A stretch of DNA of 64,000 nt from Diospyros lotus (taxonomy: Eukaryota > Streptophyta > Magnoliopsida > Ericales > Ebenaceae). The notes below the pieces were generated by a model. That model searched no databases. It saw only the letters and a program-made list of their open reading frames with translations, and was not told where the DNA came from. The DNA lies in contig NC_068344.1 of assembly GCF_014633365.1 (NCBI RefSeq), forward strand, positions 4,477,327-4,541,326, read 5' to 3'. Shown piece after piece: positions 10,606 through 22,804 of this stretch (positions within the stretch are counted from its first letter, which is position 1; every line of letters begins with the position of its first letter). A program made the position numbers and the translations under genes.

Positions 10606-12178
10606 AAGGGTACAAGTGTTACCATCCACTTATCCAAAAGTTCTTTGTCAGTATGGATATCACATTTAGAAAGGATGAGGCTTATTTTTAGTCCAACATC
10701 TCACATCTTCAGGGGGAGAATATTAGTCCCAATGTACAAGAAGAGATGTTCATACAATGGACTGATACTGTTGTTGATTTGAGGGCAGAAGGTGGAGAAA
10801 CTACTGATGATTTGAGGGCAGAAAGAGGAGAGACTGCTGATGGTTTTTATTATTCTGCTAATTTTGATAAACCTAGGTAGGAGGAAGATCCAGAAAATGC
10901 TGATCAACAACAAGAACCAAACGGACCTAGAAATGGAGAGTGTTTGACTTATTTTCGAAAGAAACATGCCCTTCAACAAAGTCTACCTAGCCAAAAAGAT
11001 TCCTAAGACCTCACTAATCCAAGTAAACACTCCATTGAATTTGAACAACTTCCAATTTTCAATCAATTTCCAGCAACTAACCCTGATCTTACTAATCTTA
11101 ATTCTACAGTTTCTAAAGCTAAACCTGTTTTTGACTCTTCATTTGAACTCTTTGATTTTTACCTTTCAATAGGTATCAGAAAATGAGTTAGGAGCTATAC
11201 ACAACATCCTATCTCCACATTTGTTACTTATGATTCTCTGTTTGTCACCTATAAGAATTTTTTATCCTCTTTAAAATCTGTAACAGTACCCATAGATTGG
11301 AAGCATGTTACCAGTAAACCATGCTAGAAACATGCTATGGAAGAGAAAATGAGAGCCCTAATAAAGAATAACACATGAAAAATCACTAAACTGCCACTTG
11401 ATAAGAAACCAATTAGCTATAAGTGGGTTTTCACTGTTAAGTACAGGACAGATGGAACAATTGAAAAATACAAGGCAATGCTGGTGGCTAAGGGGTTTGC
11501 TCAAACCTATGGAGTGGACTATGAAGAAACTTTTGCCCTAGTAGCAAAAATGAACACAATACGAATTCTTCTACCATGTGCAGCTATTCTAGACTAAGAC
11601 TTACATCAGTTGAATGTAAAAAATGCATTTCTACATGGAAAGCTGGAAGAACATGTATATATGGAAATCCCACCAAGTTTTAACAATTCAGAAAAGCAAG
11701 GGAGAGTTTGCACCTTATAGAAATCCCTATATGGTCTTAAGCAATCCCCTAAGGCTTTCTTTGATAGATTTAGCAGGGCTCTAATAAGTCTTGGTTACCA
11801 GCAAAGTAATGCTGATCACACCATGTTCTTTAAAAGAAAGGAACACAAGCTAACTATTCTTATTGTTTATGTTGATGACATAATGGTGACATGGAATGAC
11901 TATGAAGGAATACACCAATTGAAGGAATACTTGGGGGAGAATTTGAGATCAAGGATCTTGGGCAGCTAAGGTACTTCTTGGGAATTGAAGTAGCCAAATT
12001 TGACAAGGGCAACTTTATTTCCCAAAGAAAATATGTTTTAGATTTATTAACTAAAACATGTATGCTATGAAGGAGAAAAGGCTAATAAGGACAAGTATCA
12101 AAGATTGGTCGGGAAGCTGATATACATGTCCCATACCAAATATTGCGTATTCAAACTCTTGACAAGCCCATGAATATG
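10606..12178 (+). pseudogene. copia-1 integrase tail and reverse transcriptase
   Basis: This continues the integrase frame left at 4,237: the C-terminal integrase, an acidic linker containing two near-identical units (gatttgagggcagaa), then an RT from about 11,410. The RT's first motif reads [20 protein letters not shown] and its YVDD box lies near 11,870. Several stops (for example near 11,596 and 11,719) and a frameshift near 11,935 break it. The RT/RNase H junction is interrupted by the CACTA element at 12,179. A short stretch (13,290-13,340) continues the same protein after it and then similarity ends. Confidence 0.85.
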
Positions 12179-13286
12179 CACTATAAAAAAATTAATTTTT
12201 TGCCAAAACATTGCATTTTGCGACAATTTGTAAACTGCCGCAAAATACATTTTTAACGACGATTTTTTTAACATTTTGCGATGGTTTTTCAAAACTGTTG
12301 CAAAATTCATTAAAATATTTAATTTTGCGGCGATTTTCAAAAAATCGTCGCTAAATTTAGAAAATAATTAAAAAATAAAATTGAATTTAGCGATGATTTC
12401 TGAGAAATCGTCGCTAAATTTAAAAATAATTAAATAATTAAAATTAAAATACATTTGCGCTATTTTCAAAATCGTCGCAAAATTGACTAAAAATTAAATT
12501 TAGCAACGATTTTTGAGAAATCGCCGCTAAATTAAAAAATAATTAAATAATTTAAAATTAAAATTAAATTAACATTTACAGTGGTTTTTTAAAATCGCCG
12601 TAAAATTCATTAAAAATTTGAATTTTACTTAAAAAAATAATTAAAAATTAAATTAATAAAAAGAAATTTAAAATTTAATTTAAATTAATAGCAAAATTAA
12701 TTAAAATTTTTAATTTAAAAAAATAAAAATAAAAGATATTTAACAAAATTTTAATATATAAAATTTTAATAAATTTAAAAAATATATAAAATATTTTTTA
12801 TTTTTTAATCAATTAATTTATTTTATTTAATTCAATTAAATTATTTTTAATTTATTCCTTTATTCTTTTAAAAAATAAGAAATTAGTTAATGTTTTTTAA
12901 TTTACATTAAAAAATATAAAATATAATTCTAGAAAATAGTGGTTGGATTGCTATATAATTTATATGCGCGGTTATATAATAAGGGGGCTTGGTACATCAG
13001 ACGGTTTCGGGCACGCGCACACATAGGGGAGGTTGCGGGTTCAAAATTGAGAAAAGAAATGTTGGAAATTTAATTTCTAGCATTGTCACGTGGTGTGCGG
13101 GTCTGGGCGTGAGCGGCCGACCTAGCCGCCCATGGGAGAAATTAAAATTTTAATTTTCTTTTAATTTTTACAGAACCACCGCTAAATCGCAAAAAATATG
13201 ATTTGTGGTGATTATTCCAACGGTTGCTGAAAATTGCTGCTAAATATAAAAAAAAATCGTCATTAAATATCAATTTTTTTGTAGTA
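12179..13286. mobile_element. Non-autonomous CACTA (En/Spm) element
   Basis: The left end is CACTATAAAAAAATT and the right end, inverted, is TACTACAAAAAAATT, with the terminal TAGTG changed to TAGTA. ATG is duplicated at 12,176-12,178 and 13,287-13,289, the 3-bp TSD expected for CACTA. The first 400 bp contain repeated, partly palindromic units based on gcgacgatttt and aaatcgtcgctaaatt, the usual subterminal transposase-binding repeats. The interior is AT-rich with a GC-richer island at about 12,965-13,140. No transposase ORF. It sits in the copia-1 RT/RNase H region. Confidence 0.85.
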
Positions 13287-13645
13287 ATGATAGGGAGAAA
13301 ACATTCAATAGCAAAATTACAATATTGTTGAGGGGTTTAGGGTAATTTTGTCTAAACAATTTGCTTCGCTAAGGTCGTTGGTAAGAGGAGTCAGGCAGTA
13401 TAGAATTGCTCTTATATTTTATGTTATTATAAATATAAATTCAAATCTTTTGGCTAGTTTAAGATATTAAAATTTCTTTTTTTAATTTTATTTATTTGGT
13501 AAAATTAGAATAAGATATGATAGTTGACAAGCTGTGCATTATCATATTAATTAAAATTAATATTAAATTTTAATTTGTTTCTGTATGAGTAATTAACATA
13601 TATAAGAATTAACAACAAAATGAATAAATAATATGTGATTGAGTA

Positions 13646-13787
13646 ATGCTATTTATGTAGATTAGGTGTAATTTTCCCATTGGCCAATGAAAAGATGCAC
13701 AAAAAATGGACACTTATACATTTTCATTACTTAATAAAAATGTGTCATTTAAGCTGAAAATTCGTCATCAATATAGATAAATAGCAT
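13646..13787. mobile_element. 142-bp MITE, TA-flanked
   Basis: The ends ATGCTATTTATGTAGATTA and (inverted) ATGCTATTTATCTATATTG form a terminal inverted repeat flanked by TA on both sides (13,644-13,645 and 13,788-13,789). It lies just upstream of the BAHD fragment. The superfamily is uncertain (TA duplication suggests Tc1/mariner-like). Confidence 0.55.
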
Positions 13788-13841
13788 TATTCTATGCAAT
13801 TGACAGGTATCAAAGTCATCACTTCATTTCAACCTCTGAGA

Positions 13842-14002
13842 ATGGCGAATAATATCAAAGTCATCTCCACCAACACCGTTCGAGCGGCAACCGTTAGTGG
13901 TGCATTGTCGCACCGGATAGTGCTAACTTCATGGGATCTCCAGCTTCTTTTGGTCGGCCCCACCCAAAAGGTTTCTTAAACCCACTCCATTTCCACAATC
14001 AA
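13842..14002 (+). pseudogene. BAHD acyltransferase, 5'-end fragment
   Basis: The translation from the ATG at 13,842 resembles the N-terminus of the intact BAHD gene at 41,821-43,276: both contain an ISTxTV motif near residue 8-15 and the WDLQLL block near residue 37, followed by a GPxQKG-like stretch. After this a one-base shift brings in a stop and the sequence enters a hAT remnant at 14,003. Only about 50 codons remain; the HXXXD and DFGWG active-site blocks are gone. It is a gene or pseudogene copy cut off by, or captured beside, a transposon. Confidence 0.75.
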
Positions 14003-14520
14003 GGGCGGAGCCAAGTGAGCCCCAATGGGGCAACTACCCCTACTGGGCCATATATTTTTTTAATTATTTTATATTATTTTTAATTAATTTTACTTTTTAA
14101 AAATTATTTAAAATTATTGTATTAAAACTTAGTTTAAATAGGTCAAATGGTCCAAATCCATTAAGTCCTAAGTCCTAATTCATTTAATTTCTAAATTTAT
14201 CATATTTCTTACTTTTTTTCTCCCAATACCTACATAATTTTTTTTTGAAAGCTACTACAACAATTGAAAGAGTATTTTCTACAATGAACACTGTGAAGAA
14301 TCGATTACGTAATAGGATTAAAAATCAATGGATGAATGATAGGTTAGTTGTGCATATTAAAAATAATATATTTAATAAAATTGATAATAAAGCCATTATA
14401 CGACATTATCAAAGTGTAAAAAGTTGTAGGAAACAATTGTAAAAAATTTGTATATTTTAATATTATTATTAGTCTTATTTTTAAAATTATATTTTTATAT
14501 TTAAATTCGCCCCTACTAAG
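14003..14520 (+). mobile_element. hAT remnant with transposase C-terminus
   Basis: The left end (GGGCGGAGCCAAGTGAGCC) resembles the terminus of plant hAT elements that encode TTF-type zinc-finger/hAT-dimerisation proteins. A 65-codon frame at 14,245-14,442 reads as the hAT C-terminal dimerisation region (TTTIERVFSTMNTVKNRLR, then a conserved MNDRLVVHI block). Most of the transposase is deleted and the right terminus is truncated after gcccctac at about 14,515. Confidence 0.75.
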
Positions 14521-15268
14521 TCAATTGAATTTCATGTAAATTATAGATTCAATGATTTTTGCACTTTTTAAAAATAAATTGAGATTTTATTTGGAGTTGA
14601 GGTGGGGGTTAATTAATTTGGGTCACTAGTTATAGTTTCTTATCTTTTTTTTATTTTTTTTTATCTCAAATCATCAACTAGCGTCACTTTACTCCATTTA
14701 AGAATAAATTTAGTATTTTTATTTTTAATTAACTTGTAACAATAAAATTGTTTTTAATTTTTTAAAATTAATTAAAATATTCTGGTTATTTTCTTCTTTT
14801 TTTTTGGCATATAAATCTAGGTTTTCTCAAAAAATAAAATTTATCAAATTATAAAATTTAAAGAGGATGGATTGAATTTTGGCCTAAAAATTAAAAAATC
14901 ATTGCCACCAAAAAACTCAGGAAAAGAAAAAAAAAGAGAAAAAAAATTAAGTATTAAAATTAGGGTTATCTTATTTTTCTCAAAATTAAGGTTTTCTTAT
15001 GAAATTTTGATTAATAGTTCAAGTAGATGAACCAATTGCTAGGAAAGCCCCCAATGGTAAATCTCCTCGTTCAACTCGAGAAATACTATACTCACAAATA
15101 AATTTGATAGATAGTTCTTATAAATTGATGTAAAATATATAAATTATAATAATTTTACAAAGATTTATAGTAATTTTATTTAATTTCATAGTAATTTTAT
15201 TAAAATTAATAATAAATTTATTTATTATTATAAATTTAAATAATAATATTATAAATTTATATAAAATT
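14521..15268. other. AT-rich intergenic DNA without a recognised gene
   Basis: Mostly poly-A/T runs. No ORF of convincing coding character and no repeat structure was recognised. Confidence 0.5.
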
Positions 15269-15273
15269 GTTAC

Positions 15274-16458
15274 TGAAGTGCCATGAAAAAAGGGATAAAA
15301 TAAATCAAAAAGAAAAAAAGAAGAGAGAGGATTAAAGAAAGTTGTTGGCAAAATTGCCGCCAGTTGGCAGCCTTTGCAGCCGCAAAGAGCTGCATACGCG
15401 AGGCACAGATGCCTCGCGGCTCGCGCAGCCTCGCGACTGTCTGCCGCGAGGGGAGCAGCTGCCTTGCGACAGTGTTGGCCGCAAGGCACACTGCCGCGAG
15501 GCCCAGCTGCCCCGCGGCTGCATCGTAATAGCCTCCCCCACTTTTTCAGATTGGTCCTGACCCATTCAATGACTGCCACGTGTCAACACCAGTCACCCTT
15601 GAGAATCGAGCCCTATAAATACCCAGCTACAAGACATTAATGGGGACTCTCCCAACTTTGGTAAAATCTGGACACTTTAAATATACTTTTATTATTTTTT
15701 CGTGAATATTCATCGGGATTCGAGACTGACTTTGGCATCGGAGGGTCTTCGCGGGGAAGATTCCCGGGACCATTCTAACCCATTTTCTTAGCATTAACAG
15801 GGTTAAATCCTTGCAGCGAACTAGCGGCGAGGGAAAAGTCTTGCGGCGAACCTAGCTGCGAGGAAAAAGTCTTGCGGCGAACTTAGCGACGAGGGAAAAG
15901 TCTTGTGGCGAACCTAGTGGCGAGAGCTAGAGACAAGACCTTGTGGCTAGAGTTAGTGGCAAGAGCTAATGGCAAGACCTTGTCGCAAGAGCTAGCGACG
16001 AGAGCTAGTGGCAAGACCTTGTGACGAGAGCTAGTGGCAAGCCCTTGTGGCGAGAGCTAGCGGCAAGAGCTAGTGGCGAGACCTTGTGGCAAGAGCTAGC
16101 GGCGAGAGCTAGTGGCAAGACCTTGTGGCGAGAGCTAGTGGCAAGACCTTGTGGCGAGAGCTAGTGGCAAGACCTTATGGTAAGAGCTAGCGGCGAGAGC
16201 TAGTGGCAAGACCTCGTGGCGAGAGCTAGTGGCAAGACCTTGTGGCGAGAGCTAGCGGCGAAAGCTAGTGGCAAGACCTCGTGGCGAGAGCTAGTGGCGA
16301 AAGCTAGTGGCGAGAACTAGCGGCAAATCCTTACGGCGAGCATCCTAATGACAATCTCCCTTGAACCAACATCTCTTACGGCAACCTAACTTCACCCGAC
16401 ACCGAGCTCAAGTGGACCCCACATCACAAATTTTAATTGTTGTATTTTGGCAACAACA
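15274..16458 (+). repeat. 5' LTR of the gypsy element, with minisatellite
   Basis: It begins TGAAGTGCCATG and ends CAACAACA. A CG-rich segment (15,350-15,530) with repeated gccgcgagg-type motifs precedes a TATA-like tataaatacc near 15,614. From about 15,800 the LTR becomes a minisatellite (separate entry). The same order is found in the 3' LTR. GC-rich open frames at 15,118-15,640 on both strands are not genes; they recur in the other LTR at 23,698-24,047. Confidence 0.85.
15800..16335 (+). repeat. Minisatellite in the 5' LTR (13/26-bp units)
   Basis: The first units are about 31 bp (ttgcggcgaacctagc, then gcgagggaaaagtc). They give way to about 20 units of 26 bp made of two related 13-bp halves, gcgagagctagtg and gcaagaccttgtg, in variable order. 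The array ends with gcggcaaatcctta near 16,330. The homologous array in the 3' LTR (24,215-24,760) has a different number and order of units. Confidence 0.85.
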
Positions 16459-16472
16459 ATTTGGCGCCGTCT

Positions 16473-17936
16473 ATGGGAAACGCAACAAAAAGACAATTTC
16501 AGCACAAAATGCCGAGAGGGACAAGATCAGCCAGTTGGGCGAGCCCGCCTGACCTCACCCGAATGAGCGCCCGTACCAAGACGAGAGCCACGAAAAGCTC
16601 CCACCAGGTGCACTCTACAGTACCAGAATTTTTAGTAGATCACCCTAACAACAAAGTGCGTTCCGGGAACTTTCCCGTGCTCGAATGCAACCATACGGCC
16701 GGATTGGGGGGCATGGAGCATTCAGAGCAGGGAGAAGCACACATAGCTAGATTGAGGAGATACGCGATAGGGCGAGAGGAACAAGTCCCCCATGCAGTGC
16801 CCGCTAGTCAGGAACCACGCTCATTTGGACAATCTTCAATTCCAAATAGAAATCTCGTGGGGACTTCAAGAATAGCTCCACCCACGGTCTTACTCTCAGA
16901 TTATGAACTATTGCGGAAGAATTTTGAGGAGCTGAAGAAACATAATAACGAACTCAAAATGTCCAATGAGGAGAATATGAGAAGACTACAGGAAGTCATT
17001 GTTTTGTTACTTGAACTAAGGTCGGACATTCACATTCCCTATATGGGACAAGTCGATACAAGGGTAGAACATCGGAGATCCCAAGACAACCCTTCAAGAG
17101 CCCCTCAACAGGGAACAAGAATTAGAACTCCAGGGCTGAATAGTCAAGTCTCGGAAGCAACGGACTCGAGAAGGAAAAATAACAGGAGGGCAAAAAAAGC
17201 TCCCACGTGTAGAGAGACAACAGAAAACACTTACTCGAAAGTGCCTTATGACCCATCTCTTTGCCAAAATGAAAGAAAGCAAGAAACACTCAGCATGTCC
17301 GACATTAAACGCCTCATAGAAGAAGTGCTAGAACAGAGGTAAGTAATGATGATACCAAAGGTAACTCCCTAGAAAAGGTTCCCTCTATCTAAAGAACTCC
17401 AAAGGCGACCAGTGCAACCAGGGTTCGAACTGCCGCACCTTTCGATATACTCGGGAAGGGAAGACCCCGAGAAGCATTTACAACATTTTGTCGCAATAGC
17501 CGTGTTACATGGATGGAATGAGGTCACGAGATGCAGGGCTTTCCCACTCTTCTTGACAGGACAAACTCAACAGTGGTTCACCGAGTTACCAGCAGGACAT
17601 ATACGATCATTCGAACAGTTGAAGAAAGAATTCCTAAATGCATTCTCCATCTATCTCCCGAAGAAGAAGAATGCGATGTATCTAATGAGCTTACAGTAGA
17701 AGCCGAATGAATCCCTGAAGCAATACATCGTGCGATTTAGAGCCACGGTGCAGGAAGTATGGAATTTTCCAATCGGGTTAGCGGTGTCAGCCCTACTAAA
17801 CAGAACTACACACGCCCCGCTTAGAAGATCATTAGCTTTCTCCGAGCCAAATTCTGTGACTGAGTTGTTCGACCGAGCAGAATAGTTTGTCACCCAAATG
17901 GAAATTTTAGATGCAGAGAAAGGTAATAGAAGGAGA
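16473..17936 (+). pseudogene. Ty3/gypsy gag remnant
   Basis: The ATG at 16,473 falls inside the PBS region and opens a frame to a TAA at 17,342. It contains a coiled-coil segment (LRKNFEELKKHNNELKMSN, near codon 150). After that stop a second open frame (17,412-17,699) holds the core gypsy gag domain (Retrotrans_gag): LTGQTQQWFTELP followed by FEQLKKEFLNAF. A TAG at 17,698 interrupts it; the same frame continues to about 17,930 with another TAG near 17,882. Gag would form the particle; here it is not translatable in one piece. Confidence 0.8.
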
Positions 17937-18115
17937 AGGAAAACCCAGCCCGAAGTGCGAAGGGCCTTACAAAATCCAGAAAATGATAGACCCCAACAGG
18001 TGCACACTACCGACACCACAAAGTGAGACGATAGGAAAAGCTTGGAACACCGTGCACCTCGAGAGGTACTTCCCGGCTTTAGCCCCAGGGGAAGGGACGA
18101 AGCACGAGACATAGA
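17936..18115 (+). pseudogene. C-terminal end of gypsy pol joined to gag
   Basis: About 60 codons match the C-terminal tail that follows gypsy integrases: PKCEGPYKIQKMI, then AWNTVHLERYFPA, ending in TAG at 18,115. It directly follows the gag remnant, so a deletion removed everything from the gag zinc knuckle to the integrase core. That makes the element structurally non-autonomous, or simply deleted. Confidence 0.8.
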
Positions 18116-18727
18116 GTCAAGCCTGTCATCAGAAGCGTTACTCGACCCGGTTAGAGGCCGGAATTGTCTTTAAATTTTCCATTCTAATAACATCCCCCGA
18201 TAAATAAAAGAATATATCCCATGTATTCCTATGGAGTAGGAAAAACTATAAGTCGAACCACGTAAAATCTGCAGGAGCCCAGATTATTTGTATGTGTCAT
18301 GCAGGTATGGCGGCTAAAGCACAGCTCGCTTCCAATAGGTCAAGTCGCCTAGCGGCAATCTGGTGCCAATGACCACGGGTTGGCCTGGGATTACCAGAAC
18401 ATCTGATGCCTATGCCCGCAGACTCACCCGGATCCCTCATTTGAGTTCGATGCTATGCCTTTTTGGCAAGACCTCACTCCTTAGTTGATCTGGTGCCTAG
18501 GTCTCCTGGCAAACTCGGATGTCTGGTAGGAATCCCGTGCTGCACCACCGGCCAAACCTAGATTCCCTGAGGTAGACTGGCCCTAGGAAGACGAAAAATA
18601 AGTGAAGTGATCACCTGATAGCTCCAACATAAGACCACTCCCGAAGGTCAAGTCACCTAGTGTCAATCTGGTGCCGATGACCATGAGCTGGCCCGGGATC
18701 ACTAGAGGATCCAATGCCTATGCCCGC

Positions 18728-21700
18728 TGTAATACCCGAGAAATTTGGGTTAATTAAAAAGAAGCAATTTATTAGAGAAATGGGATTTTAGAGAAAATTG
18801 GTATCTAAATAGCCCAAAAAATTGACCAAATCAACTACCGGGAGTGCCCTGGAGCCGAGATGCCAAAGAAAAATAATGTGACATTAACAAGCACCCCGAG
18901 ATAGGATTTATGGTGCCTAAAGAAATTGGATCGGGAACAGTTTTCGGTACAGCAAAAATATAACTATCAATTAGGCTGCAATACCGAATTGTTATAGATG
19001 ACTTATGGGAAGTCAACGAAAGCTTGAGGGGGCTTCGTTTTTTCATAAGGAACAACCCTTCAGTGGTTTCAGGAAGAAACGAAAAGGTTTAGGGCCAAAA
19101 CGAAGATTTGGGCCTAAGTGCAGTTTTTTGAAATTGCTAGAGGGAGGCCGAAACGATATTTTTTTGGAATCTTCAGGGGTCAAATTGATGTTTTAGGACT
19201 TGAGGGTCTTGAAATCAATTATCAAAAGTTCAGGGGTTAGGTTGAAAAAGGCCAAAATGAGAATACCAAAAGTTGAGGGGCTAAAATGCAATTTTTCGAA
19301 AAAGCTAGCATAGGCAAATCTGACTGGTCGTCCATGGCCGATTTTGTCCACGGGGTTGCATGAGGCTTGGTTGGGGGAGCATCTTTTGTAAAGAGCTTTC
19401 CCGACAAAAGCCATCGTGGTGGCCAAATTTTGAAGAAAAAGCGGCCGAAAGTTGGCTGAATTTTTCGTGCGCCTGCAACTTGCAATTGCTGTCATATAAG
19501 GCTCGATTGAGGGCCATCTGAGGGAGGTCAATCCTCCTAAGGTGATGGGTAAGGCGGCCAAGGGTGTTTGAAGGCTCGAAAATGCCTATAAATAGGCGTT
19601 CAATGGTGGCCGAAAATAGGGAGAAATTTAGCTTCAAATCGAGGGCTCTAATGAACGAATTGGCCATCCATTTTAAGGGTATTTTGAAGCCCATGAAAGG
19701 TAGAGAATTTCTGGAAAATTAGAGGCGTTTTCGTGTTGGTTTGATGGTGATTCAAAGCTCGTCGGAAAAATGAGGCGGGCGGTTTGGCCGAGCATTTGGC
19801 CGGTCGATTGAGCCACTTCGGGTGGTCTTTTCAGGCCACAAATGGTGCCATTAGGATCGAATGGAGAAGGGCTATCTGAGGGAGGAAGAAACCAGCATCG
19901 CCGGCGACCGGAGCGCCAGGGAAGACAACCGGCGGGTGCCGGTCACGCGCTGGCCTTCACGTGCTCCACTCGCCCTAGGCGCATGGGGGCACGTGAGGGC
20001 GCGTGGGGGCACGTGGGTGGCTAGAAAAAATGTGGAAAACTTTCTAAAAAATCAGAAAAATTATTTTACAGAGGTTCATGTTAGAAAACATTGATCAAAT
20101 CATACACAGCGGAAAATAAAATTTGATTTTATTGGTATCATGTTTTTCAAATCTTACGGTTAAATCGAAGACATAAAACGAAAAGTTACCTCGAAACAAA
20201 ATCTGATTTCGTTGCCGATAACCCGCCTGATATCTCCTACGCGTGAGATGCCGAGTCGGTCCACCCGAAATCGCCAAGACTTCAATAGACTTGAGAGAAA
20301 AAGGGATTCGGAAATTTTCTCAAAAATTTCCATTTTGATTCAACTAATTGATTCATTGGATTTTGGGTTTAATGTTATATTTATAGACAAGAAACCCTAA
20401 AACCCTAAATGCTATTGGGCCGGGCTTTAGGTGCTAGCAAAAAGTCTAATCCAAATTAATAATTAAATAAATAATCATATTACTTATTTAATTATTCTTA
20501 TTTCTTAAATAATTGCACTTATAATTTAGTAATTCCATAATTACTAAATTTGCCCATTTTTCTTTTAAAATGACTTCTATTGGGTGGGACTTTCTGGGTT
20601 CACAATTAAATTGGCAACGAGAATTAATCAATTATTAATTCTCGTAAAACATGAGTGACATCTAGCAATATGTCATGATTACCCAATTTAATGTGAAGCG
20701 AGAATGTGAACCTTATACTACGGTGCCCTGCAATACAGTCCCTCTATCATACTATATCCTGACGAGATATGAGATCACGGTCAGTAGGTCAAATCTCTCG
20801 ATCTCGTCGTATGACCAAATCCAATAATCACACTTGACTAATATGACACACCCTCTACGGAATCCAAATTCCGTCATCATATTACCTCGGCCAAGGATTT
20901 ATCGTCAAGTGACTATTGGATCGCATAGGACATCCTCCTCGTATATCTCGAGGTGATAGATTCCATGTCTGACGCACATATACCTCGTGTGTCACTGAAC
21001 TAGGCACATAGATACGTACGGCTATCCCTGATTAGGACAACCATATAATATCGCTGATATCCTAATCCACTAATACATAGATATCCATGTCATCTCAGGT
21101 CTAAGGACTGATGCAAATCCGTAGTTAATATTAAATCATTGACCCGTGAGATAAAACTCATGTGATTCAATACTAATAGTCCCGTTCAATGAACTCGTTC
21201 CTATAACAAGCACCCACTCGTCTTCTTTCTGTATCTTATACAGAGTGGTACGAGACCCACCAATCTTGTCTTTTGGTATCTTATACCGAACAAGGAGGAA
21301 GACGATGTGCCAGCCTTTGCGAGTTACTAATTATCCAAGTTAGGAACTCTATGGCCAGGAACATATTTATAGTATAACGTATTGTGGATTATCGGTCTCA
21401 ATTATTCTTAACAATTAAGAATGGTATCCACTCCTTATTATACTAAAGGATATTTGTATGTTCAATTTAAATCATATTGTAAATTAAATTAAACATAAAA
21501 CTTGCCATTAAATGAGGTTTAAAGAATTACAAGATCAAGCCCTATTGTGTCACTAGAACTGGTCTTAAGGGCTTATATCTAACAGTTCGTGCAAAAATAT
21601 CTGAGTTTAGGATTCCTGATGTCTCGATTTTAGAGCTAAAGAACCTCGTTTTACATGAAAATGCAGTATCCAGGTAAGTCCAATATTTTTCCTTGGAAGT

Positions 21701-22804
21701 TCATAGCATATTATGAATTGTTGTGGAGATAGATTTGAGAAAATGGTCCTGATGTATTTATTGGGATTTCTAGAAGGAAAAATGAAATAAAATGAAGGAA
21801 AATAGGAAATAAATGGAATATTGAGGATATTTAATGATTAAATATTATTTTATGATTGAGGAGATCGAGATGATGTGATTGGTGCAACTTTTGAGAGTTG
21901 GCACGAGAATCGAGGTGGGGCACCCATATCGAGGCGATGCACACTTTTTGAGAAAATGCAAGTTTATTTCAAATGTGAGTAATTTTATCCTAAACATGGT
22001 TTGTGAGTTATCCTACCCTATATGATATTCATGAGATGATTGTTTATATGCATGCTATTTGTGAATGCAATATTAATTTTGTCATATTGCATGGAAAGTC
22101 GTGATAATTGCATGACACGATATTATTGTCACATTGATATTTGTGTATGGGAATAGGGTGTCGCCCCCAGAATGTAGCCGTAATTCCCCAAAAGCGTTGA
22201 GGGAATAACGTTGGGCTTATCCTGCAGAGGTTCGGGATTTGCCTAGCATTCATAGCCGGGCTTGCGGGCCAGGGAAGTTACACTAAGGGCAAATGTTGTT
22301 CATATTACTGCATCATGCATTCATATATATATGTTTTGGACCCTCACTAGAAGTTTCATCTTCTAATGGGTTATGCCCCTGGAACATTCCACGTTCCAGT
22401 TTTAAACTTACAGTTAGGGTAGGAAGTAGGTTGAGATATGACGGCACGTGATGGCACGACCAATGGATTCAGAGAACTAACTCGGATATGTTTTAGTTAA
22501 TGTTTTATTGATGATTAGCCTTGTTAGAATATTTTGGAATCTCCATGTATTTATGTATTTCAATATTGAGGATATGATGTTAACTATGGTACGAATTCTT
22601 ATGTTATAAATAAAGTGAATTGATTATGTACCATATCAGGTTTCGATTATCGCTTCCGTATTTTTAATAATTTGCTGGGGGTTTTGTTTGGAATTCGGTA
22701 CTTAAGGTTAAGTTATGTACCGAGAAAGAAAGAAAAAAATAATTTATGTATATTTGAGTCCCAGCATAGTGACACGCTCGGTAAGGGAAAAGCAGGGTGT
22801 TACA
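18728..22804 (+). mobile_element. Solo LTR of a large-LTR Ty3/gypsy element
   Basis: It starts TGTAATACCCGAG and ends GGGTGTTACA with CCCGC on both sides (18,723-18,727 and 22,805-22,809). The interruption falls inside one tandem-repeat unit, which continues cleanly after it. Without the nested insertion (20,079-21,584) it is about 2.57 kb. No PBS, gag or pol is present, so it is a solo LTR left by recombination. Short open frames here (for example 19,193-19,694 and 19,842-20,094) have no recognisable domains. Confidence 0.9.
20079..21584 (+). mobile_element. Second solo LTR nested inside the first
   Basis: The 1,506-bp segment begins TGTTAGAAAACATTG and ends TATCTAACA. Its flanks are gttca and gttcg, a 5-bp TSD with one mismatch. 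The surrounding LTR sequence is continuous when it is removed. No coding region or PBS was seen inside, so a solo LTR is the simplest reading; a TRIM or LARD is possible. Confidence 0.7.

Noticed and set aside
15118..15640. GC-rich frames rich in R, A and C
   Set aside because: They lie in the LTR and recur in the 3' LTR at 23,698-24,047 in several frames at once, which is typical of a non-coding GC island.
19193..20094. Frames of 60-129 codons in the solo LTR
   Set aside because: No domain is recognisable and they lie in a solo LTR with a defined TSD.
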